Assembly: GCA_024643725.1 (NCBI GenBank)
Contig: JAHEMJ010000012.1
Coordinates: forward strand, 290,796 to 354,795
From: Crocinitomicaceae bacterium
Lineage (GTDB): Bacteria > Bacteroidota > Bacteroidia > Flavobacteriales_D > Crocinitomicaceae
Direction: 5' to 3'
Length of the DNA stretch: 64,000 nt
Both the position numbers and the translations under genes were made by a program. The notes under the pieces were generated by a model that ran no database searches, was not told the DNA's origin, and saw only the letters and a program-made list of their open reading frames with translations. The first letter of the stretch is position 1. Every line of letters starts with the position of its first letter. This document shows, in pieces, positions 22,346-31,577 of this stretch.

Positions 22346-23326
22346 ATGTTTCAATTAACGAATCAAAGTCGACGCATTCAGGTCTTGCTTTCTTTTCTCA
22401 GGCAGCAAGCAAATGCCCGTGCGACTTTTCTTGAAATCTTGGAATACCTCCAACAGGAATTACCGAAGGATGGTCAGAAAAAAATCAGCCGGAGAACCTT
22501 GGAAGCTGATTTAAAGTTCATTCGCGAAGAGCTCAAATTGAACTTAAAACATGTGAATATTTCCCGAAGGCATTATTATCAGTTGCTGGAAACGGATAGC
22601 TTACATCCGGAAACAAACGAGCAATTACAAGAATTAATGATGCATCAATTGTCCAAAAGCTTGGGGATTGGTGAGCAGTTAACCAATGCATCGACCGCTT
22701 CGAGTTTGGAAGGACTCATGGTTTTTTCGTTTGCTGCTTTGGACGATGGTGGTCGGGCCATGAACCTAGCGCGGGACGTCTTGCAATCTATTTTAGCTCA
22801 AGAAGCCATTCAGTTTTGGTACAAACCCATACATACAACTTATCGCTCGAAATTGCAGATTGTCGCTCCGTTGCAGGTGCGTTTTTACGATGGACGCTTC
22901 TATTTGGTGGCGGTTGATTACAAGGATAATTCAGAAGGACAATTCAAGCGAAGCATCAAGATTTTTGCCTTCGACATGATTGAAGATTATGTCATTGCGC
23001 CAGCACAATTGGAACAGGAAGAAGCAATTTCGGAAGCGCAAACCATCCGTTTTCATCATGCTGATTTGGCACATCGCGTTGGATTGAAAGATTATTTCAA
23101 GCACTGTTTGGGTGTGGCACGTTTTAAAGATAGTGAACCAGAGTACATTCGCATCAAATTCACCGATTGGGCGATGTCGTATGTCCGAGAACGCTTATTG
23201 CATCGAAGTCAACGCATTGTCGTGGATCATCCCAATTACATGGTGGTGGAATTGTACATTTACCGAACGTATGAATTGGATATGCTCCTTGCTCGTTTCC
23301 GTGAATTTGGGGTGGAGGTAAAGTAG
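22346..23326 (+). CDS. WYL-domain transcriptional regulator
   Basis: A 326-aa regulator. The N-terminal 80 residues form a winged helix (RRIQVLLSFLRQQANARATF, SRRTLEADLKFIREELK), followed by a linker and a WYL domain (QFWYKPIHTTYRSKLQIVAP, RFYDGRFYLVAVDYKD) and the C-terminal WCX extension. WYL regulators sense nucleic-acid-type or other ligands and often control stress or defence genes. The neighbours here are housekeeping-like, so the target is not obvious; a palindrome before its own start suggests self-regulation. Its stop lies one base from the convergent flavin-reductase stop. Confidence 0.82.
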   Translation: MFQLTNQSRRIQVLLSFLRQQANARATFLEILEYLQQELPKDGQKKISRRTLEADLKFIREELKLNLKHVNISRRHYYQLLETDSLHPETNEQLQELMMHQLSKSLGIGEQLTNASTASSLEGLMVFSFAALDDGGRAMNLARDVLQSILAQEAIQFWYKPIHTTYRSKLQIVAPLQVRFYDGRFYLVAVDYKDNSEGQFKRSIKIFAFDMIEDYVIAPAQLEQEEAISEAQTIRFHHADLAHRVGLKDYFKHCLGVARFKDSEPEYIRIKFTDWAMSYVRERLLHRSQRIVVDHPNYMVVELYIYRTYELDMLLARFREFGVEVK

Positions 23327-23327
23327 C

Positions 23328-23957
23328 TTACTTTATTTTGGGAACAAGTGCTTTCGGAAACTCCTTTAACACTTGCGGAAGTGCATACGATTTTAGTCCA
23401 GAGATGGTCACCACTTTTCCTTTGTCGAGCTGCAAGTGATGCTCTTTGTCGAGCAGTTCTTCTTCATAAAAAATTGCTTCGATGGAGGCAATGATGTGCA
23501 TGCAGCCATTCTCTTTGATCAAGTATTCACTTGAATACTTACAAAGTAGTTTGACTGGACTCCCTTTAACAAAAGGAATTGGACATCCGCCGTGATAGAC
23601 AGCTTCCAGATTCGTGTGATCAAATTCACTTTCATCTGGTCCATAATTTGCGGAAGATTGATGCGCTTCTGCGATGATGTCACTGTAGATGTGATTCACC
23701 GTGAAGTAACCGTATTCTTTGATGTTTGCGTATGTATTTCGCGGAGTAACACTGGGACGAATAATGAATCCAATCAACGCTGGATCGCTGCCAATGTGTG
23801 TGACGCTCGAGAACACAGCCACATTGCTTTTTCCGGAATTGGAGATGGTCGCAATCAAATTCGCCGATTTATAGCCCGTGCAGCTATTGATGAAATTCAA
23901 TCGCTGGATTTTGTCCATCTGCTCAATTTGCGGTCTATCAATGCGCACTAGTCCCAT
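23328..23957 (-). CDS. flavin reductase-like FMN-binding protein
   Basis: A 209-aa protein of the flavin-reductase-like (split-barrel FMN-binding) family. The N-terminal region NSCTGYKSANLIATISNSGKSNVAVFSSVTHI and the following DPALIGFIIRPSVTPRNTYANI and GYFTVNHIYSD segments are typical; family members bind FMN and reduce flavins or act as small oxidoreductases. No partner monooxygenase is adjacent. It is transcribed away from the DsbA-like gene. Confidence 0.82.
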   Translation of the reverse strand: MGLVRIDRPQIEQMDKIQRLNFINSCTGYKSANLIATISNSGKSNVAVFSSVTHIGSDPALIGFIIRPSVTPRNTYANIKEYGYFTVNHIYSDIIAEAHQSSANYGPDESEFDHTNLEAVYHGGCPIPFVKGSPVKLLCKYSSEYLIKENGCMHIIASIEAIFYEEELLDKEHHLQLDKGKVVTISGLKSYALPQVLKEFPKALVPKIK

Positions 23958-24074
23958 GTTCCATTTTTAGTTAAAACAAGAATCGGTGGTAAATGTTGAG
24001 ATGTGGGTAGACTTTTGTGTAAATTCGTAGCCAAATTCAATGGACATCCTGATGTCTAAAAAACGAGCGAAACA

Positions 24075-24710
24075 ATGAAAATAGAAATCTGGAGTGATGT
24101 TGCTTGTCCCTTCTGTTACATGGGAAAACGTAAATTCGACCTGGCCTTGGCACAATTCGAGGGTAGGGACGATGTGCACATTGAATGGAAAACATTTTTG
24201 TTGAATCCAGAAATGAAAACGGATCCAAGTAAGTCTATTTTTCAATACCTCGCAGAGATCAAAGGGTTTCCCGAGGAACAGGCGCGACAGATGAATGCAC
24301 AGATAAGCGAAGCAGGTAAGGAAGTGGGATTGGATTATCAGTTTGAACAAGTCATATTAGCCAATACCTTAAAAGCACATCGCTTGTTGCACGAAGCAAA
24401 AGGACAAGGATGTCAACACGCCATGGAAGAACGCCTATTTGAAGCGAATTTTGTCGAAGGTAAAAACATAGATGATGTCCATGTGTTGCTTGATTTGGCT
24501 CAAGATCTTGGCATGCGTACTGTTGGATTAGATGTCACCTTGTTAAGCGACAAACACGATGCCGAAATACAGACTGATCTACAGCTCGCACAGCAATTTG
24601 GCGTGAGAGGAGTACCCTTTTTTGTGTTTGATCGTAAATATGCAGTCAGTGGAGCACAAGCTCCTGAGACCTTTTTAAAAACGATGCAGCAAGTATGGAG
24701 TGAGCGGTAA
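24075..24710 (+). CDS. DsbA/FrnE-family thioredoxin-fold oxidoreductase
   Basis: A 211-aa protein without signal peptide, so likely cytoplasmic. The N-terminus MKIEIWSDVACPFCYMGK has the redox motif CPFC at residues 11-14; the C-terminal FGVRGVPFFVFDRKYAVSGAQ provides the conserved cis-proline region (GVPFFV). The helical insertion between them and the overall length match the FrnE-type 2-hydroxychromene-2-carboxylate isomerase/DsbA group, which act as thiol-disulfide oxidoreductases under oxidative stress. It runs alone, converging on the small lipoprotein gene. Confidence 0.88.
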   Translation: MKIEIWSDVACPFCYMGKRKFDLALAQFEGRDDVHIEWKTFLLNPEMKTDPSKSIFQYLAEIKGFPEEQARQMNAQISEAGKEVGLDYQFEQVILANTLKAHRLLHEAKGQGCQHAMEERLFEANFVEGKNIDDVHVLLDLAQDLGMRTVGLDVTLLSDKHDAEIQTDLQLAQQFGVRGVPFFVFDRKYAVSGAQAPETFLKTMQQVWSER

Positions 24711-24715
24711 GTGTA

Positions 24716-25015
24716 TTAGTCACATTTTCCTTCTGCAACCTCCAATTCAGCTTCAGCCATCATCCGATGAAATTTTTCTTTCTCTTCTTGTTTGAGGTAT
24801 TTCAATGATTCAAGGCATTCCTGTTTGATGTCATTTAGTTTCTCCATCCCTTTCTCACGTTCTTTGAGGCTTGATTCCGTAGCGCTCATGGTGGTACACA
24901 TTACTTGTTTGTAGGATTTAATAAGTCCTTGAAAATCAGTTGCTTTTTTGGAGCAACTCAGGAAAAAAAGTCCAGTCAAAGCGAGACAAATAAATATTCT
25001 GAATACACGTAGCAT
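24716..25015 (-). CDS. small lipoprotein
   Basis: A 99-aa protein with a lipoprotein signal (MLRVFRIFICLALTGLFFL, then SCSKK with the lipobox Cys at about residue 21). The mature region is predominantly helical and charged (ESSLKEREKGMEKLNDIKQE) with a C-terminal Cys. No recognised domain. It sits tail to tail with the DsbA-like gene and diverges from the HTH-like gene at 25089. Confidence 0.6.
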   Translation of the reverse strand: MLRVFRIFICLALTGLFFLSCSKKATDFQGLIKSYKQVMCTTMSATESSLKEREKGMEKLNDIKQECLESLKYLKQEEKEKFHRMMAEAELEVAEGKCD

Positions 25016-25076
25016 GAAAATGAGTTTGATGCATCAAAAATAATGAATCTCTTATGTGATAATGGTACACAAGTGG

Positions 25077-25084
25077 TACATTTG
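25077..25084 (+). promoter_or_regulatory. promoter box of the 427-aa gene
   Basis: TACATTTG, exact TAnnTTTG match, 4 nt before the ATG at 25089. The imperfect direct repeat GGTACACAAGTGGTACATTTG overlaps it and could be a regulator site. Confidence 0.42.
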
Positions 25085-25088
25085 TGTA

Positions 25089-26372
25089 ATGATTGAAGAA
25101 TTAAAGAAGGAAGTAGAGAAAGTTTTTGGACAAGTTATCCAAAAACGCAGTCATTGTGAAGGACTTGCGCAAGAACTGTACACAAAAACGGGCATTTACA
25201 TTTCCTACAATACAATTCGTCGGATGTACGGACTCATCGATTTTCGAGAACCGCGCGTCACAACATTGGATGCTTTCTCCAAGTACATAGGATTTTCCAC
25301 CTACAAAGATTTTACGAATCGATTTAATTCTGTGGATGAATGGTCGAAATGGGAAAATCTGTTTTTAGGAATTGATGAGAAAAAAGCCGAAGAATTGGTG
25401 AGTATATTTCACTTTTATTTATCACAAAAAGAAGAATTTCCATACTTCTTCACCGTATTATTGCGTGAACTTATTTATAGAAGGGATCTAAACACCTTGA
25501 AAGTTGTTCTTTCACAGGACGCCTGGTCCTTTGTCAATTTACCGTACGAAATGGCCTTGAAAATTGGGGTGATTGTAGGTCGGCAATTCCGTTTTATTCA
25601 GGATGAAGCATTTGAAAATGAGCTCTTAAAACTGCCGCTGTTCCGTGATTTGGTGTTAAAAATGTTCGTGGATTATTCCGCACTCAATAAGAAATACGGC
25701 AGGTGGATCAGTTATGTGAACCAACTTCCGAATGTCGATGACGAATCAAAAAATTTCACAAATGGTGTGATGATTTGGAAAGATCTGTTGAATGGCCAAT
25801 CCATTACGGCGGAACATTTAGCACGAATTCCTGTGTTAGAAGAAGACATGCATCCCATCCTATACGGACGTGTGTCCGCCTTGCATTTAATGGCGTGTCA
25901 GGATCAATCAGCGCGCGAAAAAATACTCCGGGCATGGGGAATCATGATCAAGAGACGGCCTGAACGCACCTTGGAGTATGTTTTTGTGGCCAATGTTCAA
26001 TGCCTCGTATTTCCCACGATGGAATTCTCAAATTTTCTCTACCAATTTGAAAAACACGCGTCGAAAGTGCATTTTTGGTATAACGAATCGCAATTGAACG
26101 TGTATTACCTTTCCTTGGTTCAGCATGCGATTTTTACAGGACAACGAAAGAAAGCGTTGGACACATTGAATCAAATTGATCTGAGTTACCTACGTTATGG
26201 TTACGATGAGTTTCTGCGCATTTTCACGCACTTTTTTCAATACGAACTAACGACAGATCTAGAACAGAAACAAATGCACTGGCAAGAATTAATGGATCAC
26301 GCCGCTTATTTAAACTACCCGATTTTTACAGATACCTATTTTAAGGATTACTTCTCGGTAACACGCTCGTAG
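25089..26372 (+). CDS. unknown protein with HTH-like N-terminus and helical-repeat body
   Basis: A 427-aa cytoplasmic protein. Residues about 1-75 look like an HTH-type domain (FGQVIQKRSHCEGLAQELYT, YISYNTIRRMYGLIDFREPR, TTLDAFSKYIGFSTYKDF), followed by helical, TPR-like segments without Cys-rich or catalytic motifs. Such proteins recur in Bacteroidota and may be transcriptional or signalling proteins; no function is established to my knowledge. The ATG at 25089 is preferred over an upstream GTG because it sits immediately behind the promoter box. The 3' end overlaps the convergent gene by 32 nt. Confidence 0.6.
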   Translation: MIEELKKEVEKVFGQVIQKRSHCEGLAQELYTKTGIYISYNTIRRMYGLIDFREPRVTTLDAFSKYIGFSTYKDFTNRFNSVDEWSKWENLFLGIDEKKAEELVSIFHFYLSQKEEFPYFFTVLLRELIYRRDLNTLKVVLSQDAWSFVNLPYEMALKIGVIVGRQFRFIQDEAFENELLKLPLFRDLVLKMFVDYSALNKKYGRWISYVNQLPNVDDESKNFTNGVMIWKDLLNGQSITAEHLARIPVLEEDMHPILYGRVSALHLMACQDQSAREKILRAWGIMIKRRPERTLEYVFVANVQCLVFPTMEFSNFLYQFEKHASKVHFWYNESQLNVYYLSLVQHAIFTGQRKKALDTLNQIDLSYLRYGYDEFLRIFTHFFQYELTTDLEQKQMHWQELMDHAAYLNYPIFTDTYFKDYFSVTRS

Positions 26373-26889
26373 TATTTACCTTGTTTAGATAAGGAATGGC
26401 CGATTCGTATTCAAAAAAGCGAATCGTTTTTTTGATGGATCGGACACATAAATAAACACCTAGTCCGGATATTCCACTGGCAAATCCAAGGGTGGCGATC
26501 AATGAGGAGGTGGACATCGTGGGAGTCATGGACGATAAGATACCAACCATAACCCCCGTTATAGTCACGCTATACGAGAACCGACGGTAGAATCTTAGCC
26601 CTTCGCGAATCCTTAGTCTTGTTGAAAATTTATACGTGGGAATCCTTTTGTCATGCTCATATGAACTTAAACTATCGAGAGGGATGTAATACACCCATCC
26701 CGACTTTCCCACTTCTGAGGTGTTAAAATAATAGTTATCCCCAACAATGAAACTGATCTTTCCTGTTTGAATTTCATTTTGATTACTGAGTACAATGGTT
26801 CCATGAATTCTCCTAGATTCATCGCGCTGAGCTTGTGCATTTTTCCCAATAAAAAACAAACAAATTATGGCTATAAACAATGGTTTCAT
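26341..26889 (-). CDS. exported membrane protein of unknown function
   Basis: A 182-aa product with a signal peptide (MKPLFIAIICLFFIGKNAQAQ), then a soluble part with strand-like GTIVLSNQNEIQTGKISFIVG and PLDSLSSYEH, and two hydrophobic segments near residues 110-160. The ATG at 26889 is chosen for its signal peptide; the frame extends upstream to 26976 without homology. A TAATTTCG promoter-like box lies at 26904-26911. The layout (short soluble domain then two membrane segments) resembles the three paralogues at 34-36 kb in general design but not in sequence. The 3' end overlaps the convergent gene. Confidence 0.5.
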   Translation of the reverse strand: MKPLFIAIICLFFIGKNAQAQRDESRRIHGTIVLSNQNEIQTGKISFIVGDNYYFNTSEVGKSGWVYYIPLDSLSSYEHDKRIPTYKFSTRLRIREGLRFYRRFSYSVTITGVMVGILSSMTPTMSTSSLIATLGFASGISGLGVYLCVRSIKKTIRFFEYESAIPYLNKVNTTSVLPRSNP

Positions 26890-26984
26890 TTGAAATATTT
26901 GGACGAAATTACATGCTTTGACCAAATGAAAAGAATTGAATTTTGCCAATGATCCGCGGTGAGTTGCGAAAATCACAAGCGCCT

Positions 26985-27518
26985 TTAATAGATTTTGAAA
27001 AGCAAGCCTATGTTGAAATTGATGGAATTTCTCAATTGGTAATCAATGAGCAAATTTTGATTGAAATTGATATCTGAGATGATTCCGAAGGATTTTGTCA
27101 GCATCATTCTTGGTTGAAGTCCTAAGGAAAGGTGTATCATGTCATCACCTTTTAATAAGAATTGATCAAAAAACACCGGATTACTGAGATGTGTGAGTCC
27201 TAATCCTGCATAGGCATACAGGTAATAGGGATGTCTTTTTAAATGATGTAAGCGAAACAAATCTCTCCCCATGCTCGCGCTGACACGAAAGGCACTGGAA
27301 TTTGGATACGAGTTCAAATGTAGGTCTCCAAAAAGATCCCATTTGTCCATGGACTTTGTCAGGCCAAATTGAACGTCACTTGCGGACTCCTTCATTCCCA
27401 GATTCAATCCAGCACTGCTGTAGATTGACCATGTTTTTCGTCCCATAGCCACTGGCTGCGACCAAGATAAATTCGGTAGCAACAGTAGGAAAAGAATGAC
27501 GTAATACGAACGTAACAT
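26985..27518 (-). CDS. putative outer-membrane beta-barrel protein
   Basis: A 177-aa protein with a signal peptide (MLRSYYVILFLLLLPNLSWSQ). The mature chain has alternating amphipathic strands (WSIYSSAGLNLGMKES, YLYAYAGLGLTHLSNP, IHLSLGLQPRMML) and a C-terminus ending in aromatic FKIY, typical of an outer-membrane barrel. No specific family recognised. It lies between the unknown membrane protein and GH3, in the same direction. Confidence 0.55.
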   Translation of the reverse strand: MLRSYYVILFLLLLPNLSWSQPVAMGRKTWSIYSSAGLNLGMKESASDVQFGLTKSMDKWDLFGDLHLNSYPNSSAFRVSASMGRDLFRLHHLKRHPYYLYAYAGLGLTHLSNPVFFDQFLLKGDDMIHLSLGLQPRMMLTKSFGIISDINFNQNLLIDYQLRNSINFNIGLLFKIY

Positions 27519-27584
27519 AACAAAGTAAATCTAGGAAAAAAAATCATGCTTTCCTAGTGAAAACGGGAAAAAATGGACCTTGGT

Positions 27585-30209
27585 TTAGCGGATGACAAAG
27601 GAATAAATCAAGCGAATGTCCTTCGACGAGCTTCCGATTTGTAACTCATATGCTCCTGGACTCAATCCAAATGCGGAAAATGCTGAGTCCAAATGAAAGC
27701 CCAAATGTACCGTTTTCTGTTCGCGCGCATTGATATGAATGCGTTGAAAATCAATTAATTCTTGTACTGGACGGATTTCATTCGAATACGTACTTTTTAA
27801 ATAACATTGTACGACTTCATCTCCTGACCGATCACTTTCATTAAGAATCGTAACATCAAGTAGCAAGGAATCGCCAAAATGTAATGGTTGCTGGTTATGT
27901 TGACGCGTAGGATCGCCATAGACAAAGGTCGAATAACTCAATCCATACCCAAATGGAAACAAGGGTTCTCCACTTAAATTCGTGTAATCATCGCCTCGTC
28001 CTGTAGGTAAATGGTTGTAGACTAAGGGAAGCTGTGCTTCATTGGTGGGATAGGTAATGGGAAGCTTTCCTGAGGGATTCACTTTCCCGGAAAGTATGCG
28101 TGCAATCGCGGTTCCACCAGCTTCACCGGGATACCATGCATTTATTATTGCGGATGGAGCTTGAATCCATCGATTCATGGTAATAGCACTACCTCCGACC
28201 AATACAACAATGGTTGGACGTCCACTTTTACTAATGGTATGAATGAGTTCTTCCTGTTGTTTTGAAAGTGCCAGCGAAGCTCGATCGTTAAATTCTCCTT
28301 CCTCCATTCCGACCACGACCACGTTGACCTCCGACTTCTTGCTGCATTGTTCGATGCGTTTTAGCTGTGCTTTTTTCGCTTGCTCATTTTCATTTTTCCA
28401 AATGAATTTGATGAGGCCATTTCCTTGAGTTTCTCTGAATTCAATGCGGATTCGATAGGTTTTGTTTTGGTCAAATGCATACGGAATCAGTTCTTGATGA
28501 TAAGAAACTTTTTCCCAACGATCAATGAGCAATTCATCGTTGATGTACATGCGGAAACCATCGTTGCCTTCCAAACCAAGGGTGATTTCCCCTGTTTTTT
28601 GGGGCTGGAATTCTCCGGTCCAACGGACACTGTAAAAATGTGGATTCAACGTTTCATGTGGTGCGTAAAGTGTCCAATGAAAATCGATGCGCTCATCCAT
28701 GCGCTGAAAAACGGGTTTTCCTTCCAAATTCGGATTGTCGAAGTAGCTTGCAAGGAATCCGAAGTTCCCTTGTGAGCTGATGTTGGTAGTATACATGAGT
28801 TGGATGCTCGTATCCTTGCGTAATGCACCAATTTCGTACACAATATGTGCGTTTGGAAATTCAGCTTTCAATCCTTCTAAGATGGATACATTTTGAAATC
28901 CGGAACCACTATAGCCACCGAGACGACATTCGCTGGCATCCGGACCAAAAACGGTAATGGAGCTAATGTCCTGCGGTAATGGAAGTGTGGAACCTTCGTT
29001 TTTCAATAGCACGATGGACTCTTCCGCTACTTTCTGCGCCAACTCATGTCCTTTGCGCAGTAATGAATCCATGTCGATGTTCGTCGATGCATAAGGTTGT
29101 TCGAACAAACCCAAGTTGAATTTGGCGCGTAAAACGCGAGAAACAGCGTCGTTGATCCGATTGGTATCCATACCAACAACGGGCGTTTGTGGAAAGAACA
29201 ATTTAAAATGCGCGATATCCGTTTGAAAAATGACGTCTAATCCAGCGTTTAGCGCATGGACACCACTTTCCGCATAATCGTTCGCTGTGCGATGTAGGAC
29301 CAATTCTCCACCTACGGCATTTGCATCCGAAATGACAAATCCTTGAAATCCCCATTCCTTTTTGAGTTTATCCGTAAGCAACCATTTATTCGATGAACAA
29401 GCGGTACCGTTCAAGGAATTATAGGCAGTCATGATGGATCCGGCGCCTGCTTTTTTTATCGCGGTTTCAAAAGGGATGAGCTGGGTACGCTCCAAATACC
29501 ACGAACTTTGGTGCATGGGATAACTGTCGCGTCCGCCGTCGCCGACATTCGCTAAAAAGTGTTTGGGGGTCGTGATGACGCCATTGGACTCAAAAGCGTG
29601 CATAAACGCATAGCCCATTTTCGCACTTAAAAATGGATCTTCTCCATAGGTTTCTTCGGTGCGACCCCAGCGAACGTCACTGGCTAAATTGACCACCGGT
29701 GATAAAATCTGACGAATGCCCCTCGCTCTTGTCTCGATGGCAATTTGGGTCGCCGCTTTTTCGACTAATGCGACATCCCATGTAGCGGCAAGGGCGATGG
29801 CTTGTGGCAAGGCGGTTGCCCCTTGGCGGACAAGTCCGTGCAAGGCTTCGTCAAAAGGCAACATGGGAATGCCAAGTCGCGTTTCTTCGATGCAATATTT
29901 TTGCAACTGATTCAAGCGCTCCATTTGGATTTTCGCTGGTTGACTGGTGGAATAATTCAATCCTTGTCCACCAATGTCGCCCGCCGCTTGCGCACTCACT
30001 TGTAGGCCGAAAATACCATGTGCTAGTTGTCCGTGTAATAGATTGGTGTCACCAGGAACCATGAACAATTGCCAGCATTTCTCTTCCCATGTCATGCGAT
30101 GGAGCAAGTCGTTCACGCGAAGATCTGTTTCCTTACTTGGGTCTTTGTAGATCTGGGCGGAAAGAATGGAGGTAAATCCTAAAAAAAGTAAAAGGTTGAA
30201 AGATCTCAT
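27585..30209 (-). CDS. GH3 beta-glycosidase with PA14 insertion
   Basis: An 874-aa exported glycoside hydrolase family 3 enzyme (signal peptide residues 1-18). Order of domains: GH3 N-terminal TIM barrel with the KHFLANVGDGGRDSYP motif and the catalytic nucleophile in GFVISDANAVGG (D about 295); GH3 C-terminal alpha/beta sandwich starting near FGPDASECRLGGYSG; inside it a PA14 domain (about residues 455-600, GFLASYFDNPNLEGKPVF, HFYSVRWTGEFQPQKTGEI); then the rest of the sandwich with AWYPGEAGGTAIARILSG and a C-terminal fibronectin-III-like domain. PA14 insertions in GH3 enzymes shape the substrate site. The likely substrate is a beta-glucoside or beta-xyloside; this is not fixed by sequence. 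Confidence 0.93.
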   Translation of the reverse strand: MRSFNLLLFLGFTSILSAQIYKDPSKETDLRVNDLLHRMTWEEKCWQLFMVPGDTNLLHGQLAHGIFGLQVSAQAAGDIGGQGLNYSTSQPAKIQMERLNQLQKYCIEETRLGIPMLPFDEALHGLVRQGATALPQAIALAATWDVALVEKAATQIAIETRARGIRQILSPVVNLASDVRWGRTEETYGEDPFLSAKMGYAFMHAFESNGVITTPKHFLANVGDGGRDSYPMHQSSWYLERTQLIPFETAIKKAGAGSIMTAYNSLNGTACSSNKWLLTDKLKKEWGFQGFVISDANAVGGELVLHRTANDYAESGVHALNAGLDVIFQTDIAHFKLFFPQTPVVGMDTNRINDAVSRVLRAKFNLGLFEQPYASTNIDMDSLLRKGHELAQKVAEESIVLLKNEGSTLPLPQDISSITVFGPDASECRLGGYSGSGFQNVSILEGLKAEFPNAHIVYEIGALRKDTSIQLMYTTNISSQGNFGFLASYFDNPNLEGKPVFQRMDERIDFHWTLYAPHETLNPHFYSVRWTGEFQPQKTGEITLGLEGNDGFRMYINDELLIDRWEKVSYHQELIPYAFDQNKTYRIRIEFRETQGNGLIKFIWKNENEQAKKAQLKRIEQCSKKSEVNVVVVGMEEGEFNDRASLALSKQQEELIHTISKSGRPTIVVLVGGSAITMNRWIQAPSAIINAWYPGEAGGTAIARILSGKVNPSGKLPITYPTNEAQLPLVYNHLPTGRGDDYTNLSGEPLFPFGYGLSYSTFVYGDPTRQHNQQPLHFGDSLLLDVTILNESDRSGDEVVQCYLKSTYSNEIRPVQELIDFQRIHINAREQKTVHLGFHLDSAFSAFGLSPGAYELQIGSSSKDIRLIYSFVIR

Positions 30210-30216
30210 CTCGATT

Positions 30217-30224
30217 CAAAGATA
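30217..30224 (-). promoter_or_regulatory. promoter box of the GH3 gene
   Basis: TATCTTTG on the minus strand, exact TAnnTTTG match, 7 nt before the GH3 ATG at 30209. Confidence 0.42.
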
Positions 30225-30281
30225 AGTTAATTTTGAACGATGTTTCATGTTAAAATAAGATCATAAATTAGATTAAGTAAC

Positions 30282-30653
30282 ATGGTGGAAACAGCGATCT
30301 ATTCACAATGGATGTATCGGGAGAAATTGAACTTGAAATATGCAAGTTGGCGTTTGGGACGTTCGACGGGAGAAGTAGATGTGGTTTTGGTGGATACAAA
30401 ATTCTTCAAACCAAATCGCTGCGTAGAGGTAAAGTGGAGTAATCGCTATTTTTCGAATCCGAAGGAACTTGGAAGTTTGCGTCATTTTTGTGAGCAAAAT
30501 AAATTGACCGCAGCGTTGGTGACCACCATCGATAAAGAAGGTGTACTCGAAGTAGGGGGGATTCGCTTGACTTTCCTACCAGCAGCGGTTTATGCTTACA
30601 ACATTGGATTTGTTCGTTTCGAAGCAACGGCGCTTGGTGCTGAACTATTGTAA
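30282..30653 (+). pseudogene. C-terminal remnant of a DUF4143-type ATPase (nuclease-like domain)
   Basis: A 123-aa frame that corresponds to the C-terminal PD-(D/E)xK-like domain of AAA/DUF4143 ATPases: an N-terminal helix with ETAIYSQW, WRLGRSTGEVDVVLVD (the GEVD-type Asp), CVEVKWS (ExK), then the SLRHFCEQNKLTAALVTT segment. The ATPase and helical parts that normally precede it, some 300 residues, are missing; directly upstream is the divergent GH3 start. I therefore read it as a truncated remnant, although a free-standing small nuclease-fold protein is possible because the frame has a good ATG and no disruptions. Confidence 0.55.
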
Positions 30654-30656
30654 TGC

Positions 30657-31517
30657 CTAGCGAAGTGTTAATTTTTCCAATTCTTTCCGATCACCGTTGA
30701 AATCATTTCCATCCACGTTTCCTTCTATTCCTTTCACGTACATGCCTTCGGTGAATTGGTGGAAGGTCCAAGGGATATCTGCGACGCGGTGCCTGCCTGA
30801 ATAGGCGGCAATCCAAAAATGGTAGGACTTAAATTCGTTCGTGTTGAAGTAGCGCAGGTAAAAATCGCGGTTGGTATAGATGATGGGCTTTACGCCGTAA
30901 TGTTCCTTGGCTAATTTCAACCAATTTTTGACTCCTTCGAGTAAGTTGGCTTTTCCAAAAAGGCTATTTTCTTCCAAATCGAGGACAGGAGGCAGGTCGC
31001 CTTTGCGCAAGTGAACGTGTTTTTTAAAGAAGTCAAACTGACTTGTCGAAGACTGATGAGGTCGGTAGTAGTGATACACGCCGCGTAAAAAAGACCGATT
31101 GTGACTGCCATCCCAGTTTTGTTCAAAGGTGCGGTCAAGTCTGCGAGAACCATAGGTTGCGCGAATGAAAACAAATTGAATCGGATGCTTGGATGTCGCA
31201 ACGGAGTCCCAATCAATGTCGCCTTGGTGATGTGAAATGTCTAGTCCAAACGTGCGAATGCCGTTTTTTTCAAAAGAAGATAAATCGGTGTTTTCGTAGG
31301 TGTTTTCCGTTTTGAAGATGTTTATTTTTTTAATCGGTGTCAGCTTCAGGACGCGAAAGGCAAAGGGGATAAATGCGCAAAGCAGTGCAAGGACCATCCA
31401 TTTTTTTATTCCTTTTTTTAATAGAAAGAAAAGGGAAAGGAGTCCGACGAATAGCAATACGAGTCCAGCGATGATACGTAACGGATGCAGTTGTATGTAA
31501 GCAGCAATTTCTTGCAC
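30657..31517 (-). CDS. GH25 family lysozyme-like muramidase, membrane-anchored
   Basis: A 286-aa protein with two hydrophobic segments at the N-terminus (about residues 12-32 and 36-52) and a GH25 catalytic domain from about residue 85. Key features: FGLDISHHQGDIDWD (substrate-binding Asp), FVFIRATYGSR, GVYHYYRPH, and the catalytic DxE motif PVLDLEEN, then IIYTNRDFY and FWIAAYSGRH. GH25 enzymes cleave the N-acetylmuramic acid-GlcNAc bond of peptidoglycan. Anchoring suggests cell-wall turnover rather than a phage endolysin. It converges on the DUF4143 remnant. Confidence 0.9.
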   Translation of the reverse strand: MQEIAAYIQLHPLRIIAGLVLLFVGLLSLFFLLKKGIKKWMVLALLCAFIPFAFRVLKLTPIKKINIFKTENTYENTDLSSFEKNGIRTFGLDISHHQGDIDWDSVATSKHPIQFVFIRATYGSRRLDRTFEQNWDGSHNRSFLRGVYHYYRPHQSSTSQFDFFKKHVHLRKGDLPPVLDLEENSLFGKANLLEGVKNWLKLAKEHYGVKPIIYTNRDFYLRYFNTNEFKSYHFWIAAYSGRHRVADIPWTFHQFTEGMYVKGIEGNVDGNDFNGDRKELEKLTLR

Positions 31518-31577
31518 GGAAAAATCTTTGAGTGGTTGTTCTCGCCAATATTAGTAATTTAATCCGCAAATACGACT

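Noticed and set aside
30657..31517. GH25 gene as a prophage endolysin
   Set aside because: It has two N-terminal membrane segments and no phage genes nearby.
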